Source of the DNA: JAYWGN01 sp043778255
GTDB taxonomy: Bacteria > Bacteroidota > Bacteroidia > Chitinophagales > Chitinophagaceae
DNA length: 64,000 bases
NCBI GenBank assembly: GCA_043778255.1
Contig: JAYWGN010000038.1
Span: 62,001 to 126,000 of the forward strand
Direction: 5' to 3'
Shown here: piece by piece, positions 25,637 to 33,200 of the stretch
Layout of the letters: the number at the start of each line of letters is the position of its first letter
Position numbering within the stretch: the first letter of the stretch is position 1
Translations under genes and position numbers: made by a program
Notes under the pieces: generated by a model
Seen by the model: only the letters and a program-made list of their open reading frames with translations
Database searches by the model: none
Told to the model about the DNA's origin: nothing

Positions 25637-27250
25637 ATGCAAAAAACAGCCATAATAATAGGAGCAGGGCCAGCAGGGCTTACCGCAGCTTACGAATTGC
25701 TCACAAGGGCAGGTATAAAGCCCATTATATTGGAACAAAGTAATGCTATAGGCGGTATATCGCAAACCATTAATTACAAAGGCAACAGAATTGATATTGG
25801 CGGACATCGGTTTTTTAGCAAAAGCGATAGGGTAATGCAGTGGTGGATGAAAATGATGCCTGTAGAAAATACTGACCAAGCCACACTTACCATTAATTAT
25901 CAAAATAGTAGCAAAGCATTTGTGCCAACAACTGCTACAACTAACCACGATAATGTGCTGCTTATTAGAGAAAGACAATCGAGAATATATTATTTAAAAA
26001 AATTTTTTAGTTATCCAATTACTTTAAGTTTTGATACTATTAAAAAATTAGGCATTTATAAAATTATAAAAATTGGATGTAGCTACTGTAAGGCAAGGTT
26101 ATTACAAATACGATACGAAAAGTCATTAGAGGATTTTTTTATAAATAGGTTTGGTAAAGAATTATATTTTACTTTTTTTAAAGATTATACCGAAAAGGTA
26201 TGGGGTGTGCCTTGTAACCAAATATCGGCGGAGTGGGGCAAACAGCGAATTAAAGAGCTTAATATTGGTAAGGCTTTAGCCCATGCTGTTAAAAGTATTT
26301 TTAAGCATAAAAATAATAACATAAACCAAAAAAATACAGAAACAAGCCTCATCGAAAAATTTTTGTACCCAAAGTATGGCCCTGGTCAAATGTGGGAATG
26401 TACTGCCGAAAAAATTAAAATGCTTGGTGGCGAAATTATAATGAACCAAACTGTAACAAGTATTGGCCTGCCCAAACCCGATATGGTAACTATAACTAAC
26501 CGCATATTACCCACAAAAATATTGCATGTAACCACCACCAATGCCAATGGAGAAGCTACAACTTACCAAGCCGATTATTACTTTAGCACTATGGCTATTA
26601 AAGATTTGTTTGAGGGCTTTACAACCCATGTGGTGCCACCAAATATACATACTATAGCTACTGGTTTGCAGTACCGTGATTTTATAATTGTAGGTGTACT
26701 GCTTAAAAAGTTAGTGGTAAAAGATACACACTTTAATAATAATAAAACCTACTTAGTAAAGGATAATTGGATATATATACAAGAAAAAGAAGTGAAATTA
26801 GGACGGCTACAAGTGTTCAATAATTGGAGTCCTTACATGGTGGCCGATAATGAAAATACGGTGTGGCTTGGCTTGGAATATTTTTGTAATACTGGCGATG
26901 ACTTATGGCAAAAACCTAATGACCAATTTGTACAATTTGCCATAGCCGAATTAGAAAGTATTGGTATTATAAGTGCTACCGATGTAATAGATAGTACTTG
27001 CATAAAAATGGAAAAAACTTACCCTGCTTACTTTGGTACTTACAACCAGTTTGATACAGTAAAAGAATACCTCAATAGCATTGAAAACCTTTACTGCATT
27101 GGGCGTAACGGTATGCATAAGTACAACAATAGCGACCATAGTATGCTCACTGCTATGGCAGCCGTTGATAACATAATAGGCGATCATATTGATAAAAATA
27201 ATATTTGGGAAATAAACACCGAACAGGATTACCACGAAGAGAAAAATTAA
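25637..27250 (+). CDS. NAD(P)/FAD-dependent oxidoreductase, amine-oxidase/UDP-galactopyranose-mutase-like
   Basis: A 537-residue flavoprotein. The N-terminal Rossmann motif IIIGAGPAGLTAAYELL, the second glycine motif AIGGISQTINYKGNRIDIGGHRFF, and the C-terminal FAD contact YCIGRNGMHKYNNSDHSMLTAM identify the NAD_binding_8/amine-oxidase class. Members of this kind are annotated as protoporphyrinogen oxidase-like, UDP-galactopyranose mutase-like or phytoene desaturase-like. The VWGVPCNQISAEWGKQRI segment and genomic habit of the family suggest cell-surface sugar or lipid chemistry, but the substrate is unknown. No signal peptide. It stands alone, followed by a long tandem-repeat spacer. Confidence 0.85.
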   Translation: MQKTAIIIGAGPAGLTAAYELLTRAGIKPIILEQSNAIGGISQTINYKGNRIDIGGHRFFSKSDRVMQWWMKMMPVENTDQATLTINYQNSSKAFVPTTATTNHDNVLLIRERQSRIYYLKKFFSYPITLSFDTIKKLGIYKIIKIGCSYCKARLLQIRYEKSLEDFFINRFGKELYFTFFKDYTEKVWGVPCNQISAEWGKQRIKELNIGKALAHAVKSIFKHKNNNINQKNTETSLIEKFLYPKYGPGQMWECTAEKIKMLGGEIIMNQTVTSIGLPKPDMVTITNRILPTKILHVTTTNANGEATTYQADYYFSTMAIKDLFEGFTTHVVPPNIHTIATGLQYRDFIIVGVLLKKLVVKDTHFNNNKTYLVKDNWIYIQEKEVKLGRLQVFNNWSPYMVADNENTVWLGLEYFCNTGDDLWQKPNDQFVQFAIAELESIGIISATDVIDSTCIKMEKTYPAYFGTYNQFDTVKEYLNSIENLYCIGRNGMHKYNNSDHSMLTAMAAVDNIIGDHIDKNNIWEINTEQDYHEEKN

Positions 27251-27291
27251 GAAATGAAATAATTAAGGAAGTAATTTTATAATTTGATAAG

Positions 27292-27512
27292 ACCTCTAAC
27301 TTATTACCTCTAACCTAAAACTTATCACCTCTAACCTAAAACTTATCACCTCTAACCTCTAACTTATTACCTCTAACTTATTACCTCTAACCTCTAACTT
27401 ATCACCTCTAACTTATTACCTCTAACTTATCACCTCTAACTTATTACCTCTAACTTATTACCTCTAACCTCTAACTTATTACCTCTAACCTCTAACTTAT
27501 TACTTCTAACTT
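27292..27512. repeat. Tandem CCTCTAAC repeat, about 17 units
   Basis: About 17 copies of CCTCTAAC, separated either by TTATTA/TTATCA (14-bp unit) or directly overlapping (7-bp unit). Two early units carry the spacer CTAAAACTTATCA. It fills nearly the whole spacer before the frame-split membrane gene. The same CCTCTAACTT words appear at 9965-9982 and 48591-48600. It is not a CRISPR array because the spacers are themselves repeats. Confidence 0.9.
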
Positions 27513-27516
27513 AGTT

Positions 27517-27992
27517 ATGAATACCAACGCTACTTTTATTGATAAAATGAATCGCCAGAATTTTGGCAAAAAGGCAATTGTAATTACTGGCTTAGCCATA
27601 CTTATTTCTTTTGTTATAAAATGTTATTGTGTACCAATATTAACTCCAAAATACGACGAACCATTTTTACAAATTTAAAATTTATTATTTCTATTATCGA
27701 TAATTTTATATTGCTTAATATCATTTGTTTTTTTGTAGCATTAATAGGGTTTAAAAAAACTATAGGCATACAAATAGTACAAACTATGCAAAATTACCGA
27801 CCTAATAAATACATAAAACTTTGGTTGCAAAGTTTGCTTATAAGCTTTATACTACTTGGTATTACTACATTTATAACCCACACATTATTTAAGAGTTGGT
27901 GGCAGTGGATATTTTTGGTATTGTTAGCCACACTACCATTTATAATACGTAGCAAACTACAACAGCTAAAGCAAAAACGAAATTATTACTAA
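27517..27992 (+). pseudogene. Membrane protein split by a -1 frame change at A TTT TTA (possible frameshift gene)
   Basis: ATG 27517 opens a frame reading MNTNATFIDKMNRQNFGKK, then a transmembrane helix (AIVITGLAILISFVIKCYCV), and ends at TAA after PKYDEPFLQI. A second frame (-1) is open over the same place and continues to 27992 with three more hydrophobic helices (FIISIIDNFILLNIICFFVALIGF and two others) and a Lys-rich tail. Joining the frames at CA TTT TTA (27662-27669) gives one sensible four-helix protein of about 158 residues. The ATG at 27621 in the second frame gives an implausible N-terminus. Either a real frameshift mutation, a sequence error or programmed -1 shifting. I do not recognise the family. 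The stop overlaps the next start (TAATG). Confidence 0.6.
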
Positions 27993-28528
27993 TGATTAAA
28001 GTTGTACTAATTGGCCCAGAAAGCACTGGCAAAAGCACCCTTAGCAAAGCTTTAGCAGTACATTACAATGGTATGTATTGCCCTGAGTTTGCAAGGCAAT
28101 ATTTATTACAGTATGGTACAGCATATACCTACAATCAGCTACTCACTATAGCCCAAGGGCAGCTACAATTAGAAGATGCAGCCACCCTAAATGCCCAACA
28201 ACTTAGTAAGCCTTTATTTATTGATACCGATATGTATGTAATGAAAGTGTGGTGCGAATATGTATTTGGCAATTGCCATAATTATATAACCCAACAAATA
28301 GCCAAACGAAATTATACCATGTACCTACTTTGCAATATTGATTTGCCTTGGGTACAAGATGAACTACGGGAATACCCCGATTATACAACAAGAGCCACCT
28401 TATATAATTACTATAAAGATATTGTAATTAATAGTGGAGTGCCTTGGGCATTAGTAAGTGGTACAAGCATTGAAACCCGTACTGCATCGGCTATTAAGGC
28501 CATTGATAGTATAACTAAAACTTTTTAG
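27992..28528 (+). CDS. NadR-type ATPase / ribosylnicotinamide kinase-like protein
   Basis: A 178-residue P-loop protein (AAA_28 class). Walker A GPESTGKSTL is at residues 8-17; the downstream CPEFARQYLLQYG, DTDMYVMKVWCEYVFG and LPWVQDELREYPD stretches match the C-terminal kinase domain of NadR, which phosphorylates nicotinamide riboside in NAD salvage. The adenylyltransferase domain of full NadR is absent, as in many Bacteroidota. Its ATG overlaps the stop of the frame-split membrane gene, so the two are translationally coupled. A nicotinamide riboside transporter (PnuC) is the usual neighbour, but the coupled membrane protein does not look like PnuC. Confidence 0.85.
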   Translation: MIKVVLIGPESTGKSTLSKALAVHYNGMYCPEFARQYLLQYGTAYTYNQLLTIAQGQLQLEDAATLNAQQLSKPLFIDTDMYVMKVWCEYVFGNCHNYITQQIAKRNYTMYLLCNIDLPWVQDELREYPDYTTRATLYNYYKDIVINSGVPWALVSGTSIETRTASAIKAIDSITKTF

Positions 28529-28689
28529 TTAAAGCTAATAGTTACATAACTTATACTATAACTTGTAACATTAAGTGTATGTATTTGCTAGTTTATTATG
28601 TATTATTAAAACATGGTAACGTATCACATCACTTCAAAAATTAATAAATTATATAAAAAAATATTTAGGTATACTTAACCTACTTATAC

Positions 28690-28697
28690 TAAATTTG
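28690..28697 (+). promoter_or_regulatory. -7 box TAAATTTG
   Basis: Exact TAnnTTTG match 19 nt before the ATG at 28717. Confidence 0.5.
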
Positions 28698-28716
28698 TAG
28701 AAACATTAGTAGTAAT

Positions 28717-29238
28717 ATGGACTTATCAACAGCAATTCTTAGTATTGTAATTATAGCATTATTAGCAGGGTTGGTGTACAGCCTTTTTTTGAACCAACAC
28801 CTTAAGCACCAGTTGCAATTAGCAAACCAAGCACCCAAGCCACAGAATCAAACTCAACTTAAACTTACTGCCTATGAACGTTTAGCACTATTTGCAGAGC
28901 GAAATAAAATAAATAATTTAATAACAAAATTGTTTAATAGTGGGTACAGTGCTTATGATATGCAACAGGCTATGGTAGCCCATGTAAAAGAGGAATATGA
29001 ATATAACCTATCGCAACAATTGTATGTGCAACCACAATTATGGGAGGCCGTTACCAAACTTAAAGAACAAACAATATATATAATAAACCAAGTAACTGCT
29101 GCAATGCCACCTAATGCAACTGCACTCGACTTGAACAAACACCTTATTGAATTAATTAATGCTAACCCCAATGTAACTATGAATAATGTGGTGCTTGATG
29201 CCTTACAATTTGAAACAAAAAACCTTATTAATAATTAA
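28717..29238 (+). CDS. Single-pass membrane protein, DUF7935-like
   Basis: A 173-residue protein with an N-terminal transmembrane helix (AILSIVIIALLAGLVYSLFL) and a cytoplasmic part containing AYERLALFAERNKINNLITKLF and a conserved-looking VKEEYEYNLSQQLYVQPQLWEAV. The AYERL...ER motif followed by NLS.QLYV.P.LW is what I know from a Bacteroidota family of unknown function now listed as DUF7935. No enzymatic residue is evident. It has its own -7 box and stands alone between the NadR-type gene and a minus-strand small protein. Confidence 0.68.
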   Translation: MDLSTAILSIVIIALLAGLVYSLFLNQHLKHQLQLANQAPKPQNQTQLKLTAYERLALFAERNKINNLITKLFNSGYSAYDMQQAMVAHVKEEYEYNLSQQLYVQPQLWEAVTKLKEQTIYIINQVTAAMPPNATALDLNKHLIELINANPNVTMNNVVLDALQFETKNLINN

Positions 29239-29302
29239 AAATTTAAAACAAGAATTGTATAATGATAAACTCTATAGGTAGGGCTTAACTATACTTTAAT
29301 AA

Positions 29303-29638
29303 TTAAATTTGGTGCTGCTCAAAAAACAACAATACATGATCTTTTAAAAAAGCTTCTTGTTCCATTACCGTATTGTTAGGTAGTTCTTTTATTTGTTCAA
29401 AATGTGGCCACCCATCTACATCATAACCCTCCAATTTGTAATAGCCACTTTGCATTAGTAAGGTACATACGGCTACATGCATAGCATCTTGTTTTTCTTC
29501 TTTAGTATATTCTTTTTTTGTATTTTTTATTTCCTGTATGCCTATCAAAAGCAGTATGGCATTGAGGTCGGGTATTTTATCGAACCGTTGTAGCAAAGTT
29601 TCTTCAAGCTGTTGCCATCGTAGTTTTAAGTCTGTCAT
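29303..29638 (-). CDS. Conserved small cytoplasmic protein of unknown function
   Basis: A 111-residue soluble protein. The pattern LRWQQLEETLLQRFDKIPDLNAILLLIGIQE, then KQDAMHVAVCTLL and GYYKLEGYDVDGWPHFEQI, is a recurrent uncharacterised Bacteroidota protein. The His-Val-Ala-Val-Cys and DGWPH segments look conserved but give no function. It lies just after a decayed toxin gene on the same strand. Confidence 0.68.
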   Translation of the reverse strand: MTDLKLRWQQLEETLLQRFDKIPDLNAILLLIGIQEIKNTKKEYTKEEKQDAMHVAVCTLLMQSGYYKLEGYDVDGWPHFEQIKELPNNTVMEQEAFLKDHVLLFFEQHQI

Positions 29639-29641
29639 AAG

Positions 29642-29902
29642 TTATAGGGTGTAATGTGCGAAGCAAGTTAATATAAAAATTCAGTTTGGTTCAACTTTGT
29701 ATATTAACCAATGCTCGTCATTTATTCTTTTACTCCAATATCCTTTAAATTCATATTTTAAACGTTCAGGTTTCCCAATTCCAGTAAAAGGATTACGAAT
29801 TATATCTTTTATTAAATCTCCAATACGAAGACTTATTTTTTTATCGTTTTTTATCCAATTTTGGTATTCAGTAAATGCTTTTGGAGAAAAAGAAATATCC
29901 AT
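29642..29902 (-). pseudogene. Decayed YoeB/Txe-type toxin gene (premature TGA, key Arg lost)
   Basis: The first 73 codons encode a YoeB-like ribosome-dependent RNase: FSPKAFTEYQNW, NPFTGIGKPERLK (the catalytic Glu is kept) and GYWSKRINDEHWLIY. The Arg expected in EHRLVY (Arg65 of E. coli YoeB) is Trp. A TGA at 29681-29683 stops translation after VEPN, but the frame beyond it still reads IFILTCFAHYTL to a TAA at 29642-29644, clearly the remains of the family's CRYHY tail with its catalytic His-Tyr. So the gene carries a nonsense mutation plus a lost active-site residue. The partner antitoxin frame is also broken. Confidence 0.8.
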
Positions 29903-29904
29903 TT

Positions 29905-30128
29905 TTATAAAATTTCAGTTTCTTTTATTAATATTACTTTTTTATTTTGCTCATAATCTTTTATTCGCTCTAATAAATCTAGTTTGTATGTAGGGTTATT
30001 ATTAAGCCAATCATTTGTATCATCTTCTGTTATGGTTATGGCTACATTTTTTTTGGAAAAAGTTTTTGAATACTTTCCACAAATTCTTGCCCTATATTTT
30101 CAGTATTTAAAGTTATAGTAGTAGTCAT
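29905..30128 (-). pseudogene. Frameshifted antitoxin gene, partner of the dead YoeB-type toxin
   Basis: From the ATG (30126-30128) the frame reads MTTTITLNTENIGQEFVES and runs to KLFPKKM, then a TAG, because a run of eight A (30047-30054) is one base short. With nine A the frame would continue as NVAITITEDDTNDWLNNNP, then LDLLERIKDYEQNKK and ILIKETEIL, to a TAA 2 nt before the toxin start. The resulting 75-residue protein, gene order and spacing fit an antitoxin of a YefM/YoeB-type module. A homopolymer sequencing error cannot be excluded. Confidence 0.7.
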
Positions 30129-30221
30129 ATTATTTTTGTAAAATTACTTATTTATATCAAATGGTTTGTAAATTTTTGATAAGTTCATTTTTTATGTTTT
30201 CGTATATTATTTTTTTAAAAT

Positions 30222-30229
30222 TATATTTG
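30222..30229 (+). promoter_or_regulatory. serS -7 box TATATTTG
   Basis: Exact TAnnTTTG match 20 nt before the serS ATG; a TTCG near the ideal -33 position is a partial match to TTTG. Confidence 0.55.
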
Positions 30230-30249
30230 CACATATTTAATACTATACT

Positions 30250-31521
30250 ATGCTTACTTTACAAATATTAAAAACAGAAACTGCCCTAGTTAAAGAAAAA
30301 CTTGCCCTCAAAAATTTTAAACAAATACAACTCGTTGACGAAATATTGGTACTTGACGAACAGCGACGAAAAACACAAACCCATAACGATGAAATATTAG
30401 CAAAAGTTAATGCTGCTAGTAAAGAAATTGGGGCATTAATGCGAACCGATGCTGTAGCAGCCGACCTTAAAAAACACGAAGTATCACAGTATAAAACCCT
30501 TACACAGCAACTGAATGAGCAATTAAATGAGTTGGATACTCAATTGCATAACTTACTAGTACAGCTGCCCAACCTACCACATAATACAGTGCCAATTGGC
30601 ACTACTGCTGAGCATAATGAAGTAGTAAAGCAACACGGCGAAATGCCAACTTTATTACCAACTGCTAAGCCACATTGGGAACTTATAAAAACGTATAATT
30701 TAGTTGACTTTGAATTGGGTGCAAAAATAACTGGTAGCGGTTTCCCACTTTATATTGGCAAAGGAGCTAAGCTACAAAGGGCTTTGGTGCAGTACTTTTT
30801 AGATTGTAATATTGCTGCGGGCTATACCGAAGTTATACCACCCTATTTGGTAAACGAAGCAAGTGCATTTGGTACTGGCAGCTTACCCGATAAGGAAGGG
30901 CAAATGTACTATATGCCCGAAGATAACTTGTACCTAATACCAACAAGTGAACTACCAGTTACCAACATATACCGTGACGAAATAATTGCTGCTACTAAAT
31001 TACCCATAATGCTAACCGCCCACAGCTGTTGCTTTAGGCGTGAAGCAGGTAGCTTTGGTAGCGATGTACGTGGACTTAACCGTGTTCACCAATTTGAAAA
31101 GGTAGAGATAGTGCAATTAACTACGGCTGATAAAAGCTACCAAACTTTGGAGGCAATGGTAAGCCATGTAGAAAGCATTTTGCAAAGCCTACAACTGCCT
31201 TACCGTATATTAAGGTTATGTGGTGGCGATATGAGTTTTACTAGTGCCCTCACCTACGACTTTGAAGTATTTAGTGCCGCTCAGCAAAAATGGTTGGAGG
31301 TGAGTAGTGTAAGCAATTTTGAAAGTTTTCAAACCAACCGAATGAAAATTAGAACTAAAAATGAAGAAGGTAAATCGCAATTGTTGCACAGCCTTAATGG
31401 TAGCAGTTTGGCTTTGCCCCGTATTATGGCTGCATTACTGGAGAATTTTCAAACCGATGATTGTATTAATTTGCCAAAGGTGTTACACTCTTATTTTGGC
31501 GAAGCCAGTATAACGCTATAA
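30250..31521 (+). CDS. serS: Seryl-tRNA synthetase
   Basis: A 423-residue, full-length class II synthetase that charges tRNA-Ser (and tRNA-Sec where present). The N-terminal coiled-coil arm (residues about 30-110, ending in QLPNLPHNTVPIG) precedes the catalytic core. Seen: GSGFPLYIGKGAKLQRALVQYF, the serine-binding LIPTSELPVTN, motif 2 CCFRREAGSFG plus GLNRVHQFEKVE, and motif 3 LNGSSLALPRIMAALLENF. It starts at ATG behind a clear -7 box. It converges on the hydrolase gene with no spacer (adjacent stop codons). Confidence 0.97.
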   Translation: MLTLQILKTETALVKEKLALKNFKQIQLVDEILVLDEQRRKTQTHNDEILAKVNAASKEIGALMRTDAVAADLKKHEVSQYKTLTQQLNEQLNELDTQLHNLLVQLPNLPHNTVPIGTTAEHNEVVKQHGEMPTLLPTAKPHWELIKTYNLVDFELGAKITGSGFPLYIGKGAKLQRALVQYFLDCNIAAGYTEVIPPYLVNEASAFGTGSLPDKEGQMYYMPEDNLYLIPTSELPVTNIYRDEIIAATKLPIMLTAHSCCFRREAGSFGSDVRGLNRVHQFEKVEIVQLTTADKSYQTLEAMVSHVESILQSLQLPYRILRLCGGDMSFTSALTYDFEVFSAAQQKWLEVSSVSNFESFQTNRMKIRTKNEEGKSQLLHSLNGSSLALPRIMAALLENFQTDDCINLPKVLHSYFGEASITL

Positions 31522-32466
31522 CTAATTTTGTAAAAAGTTGGTAACGGTAGTATCCCACTCTTCTTTTTGTTTTGTACAAAAATGCTCATGCCCACATTGA
31601 TCATATATTTTCAATGTTTTGTTAGTAGCACCAATATTAGCATATATAAGTTCGGTAGCTTGCTGAGGCACTAAACCATCTGTACGTCCCCATTGTAGTA
31701 AGGTTGGGCATTTTATATCTTTTACATATTCACTTGGTTTCATACTAAAAAACCAAGATTTGTTAAACACTCCAGCCCAAAATGTAAACATGGTACTTGT
31801 AGGTTGTGTAGGGTATTTGCTGTCTTTAAAAAACTTTTCAATAAGTTGGCTATAACTAGCAAAAGGCATATCGAGTATTACTTTAGTGGCAGCCAAGTTA
31901 TACTTATGCATAGCATAACTTATAGTAGCTGCACCCATACTTGCACCATATAACACAATATTTTTTTCACCAGTATTTTTTATGTACTCGTAAGCAAGTT
32001 TTACATCTTCTGCTTCATCAAGCCCTAGTGTACACTTAGTTCCCTCGCTATTTCCATGGGCTCTAAAGTCAATTAATAGGGTACTGTAACCAACTTTTTG
32101 AAAGGAGTAAGCCTCGGCTAACATAGTTTCTTTATTTCCATTAAGCCCATGCATAATAATTACGGTACCTTTTGCGTTATAGTTAGGTATATGCCAACCT
32201 TCAAGCTTTAAATTGTTGCTAGTTGTAAGTTGTATAACGCTATAAGGCAATGCAGGAAAGGTTTTGGTAGGTATTTTATAATATTGCTGACCTGTAAAGC
32301 GGTTTATAAAGTAGTCGAACACACCAGCCGTTTGGGTAGTTTGTAGTGGTACAAATGTTTGAAAATGTGTAAACCTATAGGCTCTTATAGCAATTAATGC
32401 ATTCCAAAATATGGCTATGCTTAATACGTATAACATTACCTTACGTAAAGTTTGGCGACTTATCAT
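31522..32466 (-). CDS. Membrane-anchored alpha/beta hydrolase
   Basis: A 314-residue serine hydrolase. An N-terminal helix (VMLYVLSIAIFWNALIAI) tethers it to the inner membrane, catalytic part probably outside. Seen: oxyanion-side VIIMHGLNGNKETMLAEA, LLIDFRAHGNSEG, nucleophile elbow LYGASMGAA, acid region WGRTDGLVP and a late GHEHFC histidine. It resembles BAAT/YqkD-like hydrolases; the substrate is unknown. Start choice: a TACTTTTG box (32471-32478) ends 4 nt before the ATG at 32466, implying a leaderless message, or else the true start is Met11 (32436), which would leave a leader of about 30 nt and a shorter N-terminus. Confidence 0.85.
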   Translation of the reverse strand: MISRQTLRKVMLYVLSIAIFWNALIAIRAYRFTHFQTFVPLQTTQTAGVFDYFINRFTGQQYYKIPTKTFPALPYSVIQLTTSNNLKLEGWHIPNYNAKGTVIIMHGLNGNKETMLAEAYSFQKVGYSTLLIDFRAHGNSEGTKCTLGLDEAEDVKLAYEYIKNTGEKNIVLYGASMGAATISYAMHKYNLAATKVILDMPFASYSQLIEKFFKDSKYPTQPTSTMFTFWAGVFNKSWFFSMKPSEYVKDIKCPTLLQWGRTDGLVPQQATELIYANIGATNKTLKIYDQCGHEHFCTKQKEEWDTTVTNFLQN

Positions 32467-32470
32467 GCTG

Positions 32471-32478
32471 CAAAAGTA
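32471..32478 (-). promoter_or_regulatory. -7 box TACTTTTG of the hydrolase gene
   Basis: Exact TAnnTTTG match on the minus strand, only 4 nt from the first ATG. It therefore bears on whether the message is leaderless or starts translation at Met11. Confidence 0.5.
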
Positions 32479-32538
32479 GTATAAATAAGATGTTATTAAA
32501 ATAGTACAAATACTATGAGTAGTTGTTTTTAATTTTAG

Positions 32539-32656
32539 GTTTTACATTTTACATTACTGTACTTTACATTTTACATTTCCTACCTTACATTTTACATTTT
32601 ACATTTCTCCCTTTACATTTTACATTTACATTTCTCCCTTTACATTTTTCTTTACT
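32539..32656. repeat. TTACATTT repeat before the sigma gene
   Basis: Repeated TTTACATTTTACATT words with CTCCC spacers. It is open in the sigma frame and would encode a Leu/His/Phe-rich extension (such as LHFTFLPLHF), which is why the sigma gene is called from 32715 instead. The reverse complement of the same words fills 51095-51170. Confidence 0.8.
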
Positions 32657-32714
32657 TTTTTTGCAAAAAAATGTAACATTGTACGGTACTCATCCGTATA
32701 GTACTTATCTAACT

Positions 32715-33200
32715 ATGAGCGAATACGAATATAACCAAGCAGTAACACTTTATGCCGATGGAGTATATAGGTTTATATTGAAAAATATACAACATGTAAA
32801 TGATGCAGAAGATGTGGTACAAACAACTTATGAGAAGTTATGGGTTAACCGTGATACTGTAGAAACAGCTACAAGCAAGGCTTATATATTTACCATAGCT
32901 TACAATACCATGATTGATTATATGCGTAAATCAAAAAAAGTAATATATACTGCCGAACTTGATACCGATGCAATGATTACTAACCAACCAAATACTCAAC
33001 TAAAAAAAGCCTTAGATGAAGCTTTGCAAAAGCTAAATGAAACCCAACGAAGCCTTATATTACTTAAAGATTATGAAGGTTATACGTATGCTGAAATAGG
33101 GCAAATAATGGACTTAAACGAAAGTCAAGTAAAGGTATATTTGCACCGAGCTAGAATGATATTAAGAGATTACATAGTAAAAATGGAAAATGTTAATTAA
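32715..33200 (+). CDS. ECF-type RNA polymerase sigma factor
   Basis: A 161-residue sigma-70-family protein when started at the ATG of MSEYEYNQ. The frame is open a further 64 codons upstream, but that part is translated repeat (32539-32656) and is not believable. Region 2: DAEDVVQTTYEKLWVNR and FTIAYNTMIDYMRK; region 4: LNETQRSLILLKDYEGYTYAEIG with helix-turn-helix IMDLNESQVKVYLHRAR. It overlaps the anti-sigma gene by 11 bp, and a barrel gene follows, a standard Bacteroidota sigma/anti-sigma/outer-membrane-protein operon. Confidence 0.92.
   Translation: MSEYEYNQAVTLYADGVYRFILKNIQHVNDAEDVVQTTYEKLWVNRDTVETATSKAYIFTIAYNTMIDYMRKSKKVIYTAELDTDAMITNQPNTQLKKALDEALQKLNETQRSLILLKDYEGYTYAEIGQIMDLNESQVKVYLHRARMILRDYIVKMENVN

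Noticed and set aside
27292..27512. CRISPR-like array
   Set aside because: The units are 7-14 bp and the intervals between them are also repeats (TTATTA/TTATCA); there are no unique spacers and no cas genes.
27621..27992. Independent gene starting at ATG 27621
   Set aside because: Its first 15 residues (for example NSKIRRTIF) are an out-of-frame reading of the upstream frame; the joined reading gives a better membrane protein.
32523..32714. N-terminal extension of the ECF sigma factor
   Set aside because: The 64 extra codons translate the TTACATTT repeat into Leu/Phe/His strings; the conserved sigma sequence begins at MSEYEYNQ.
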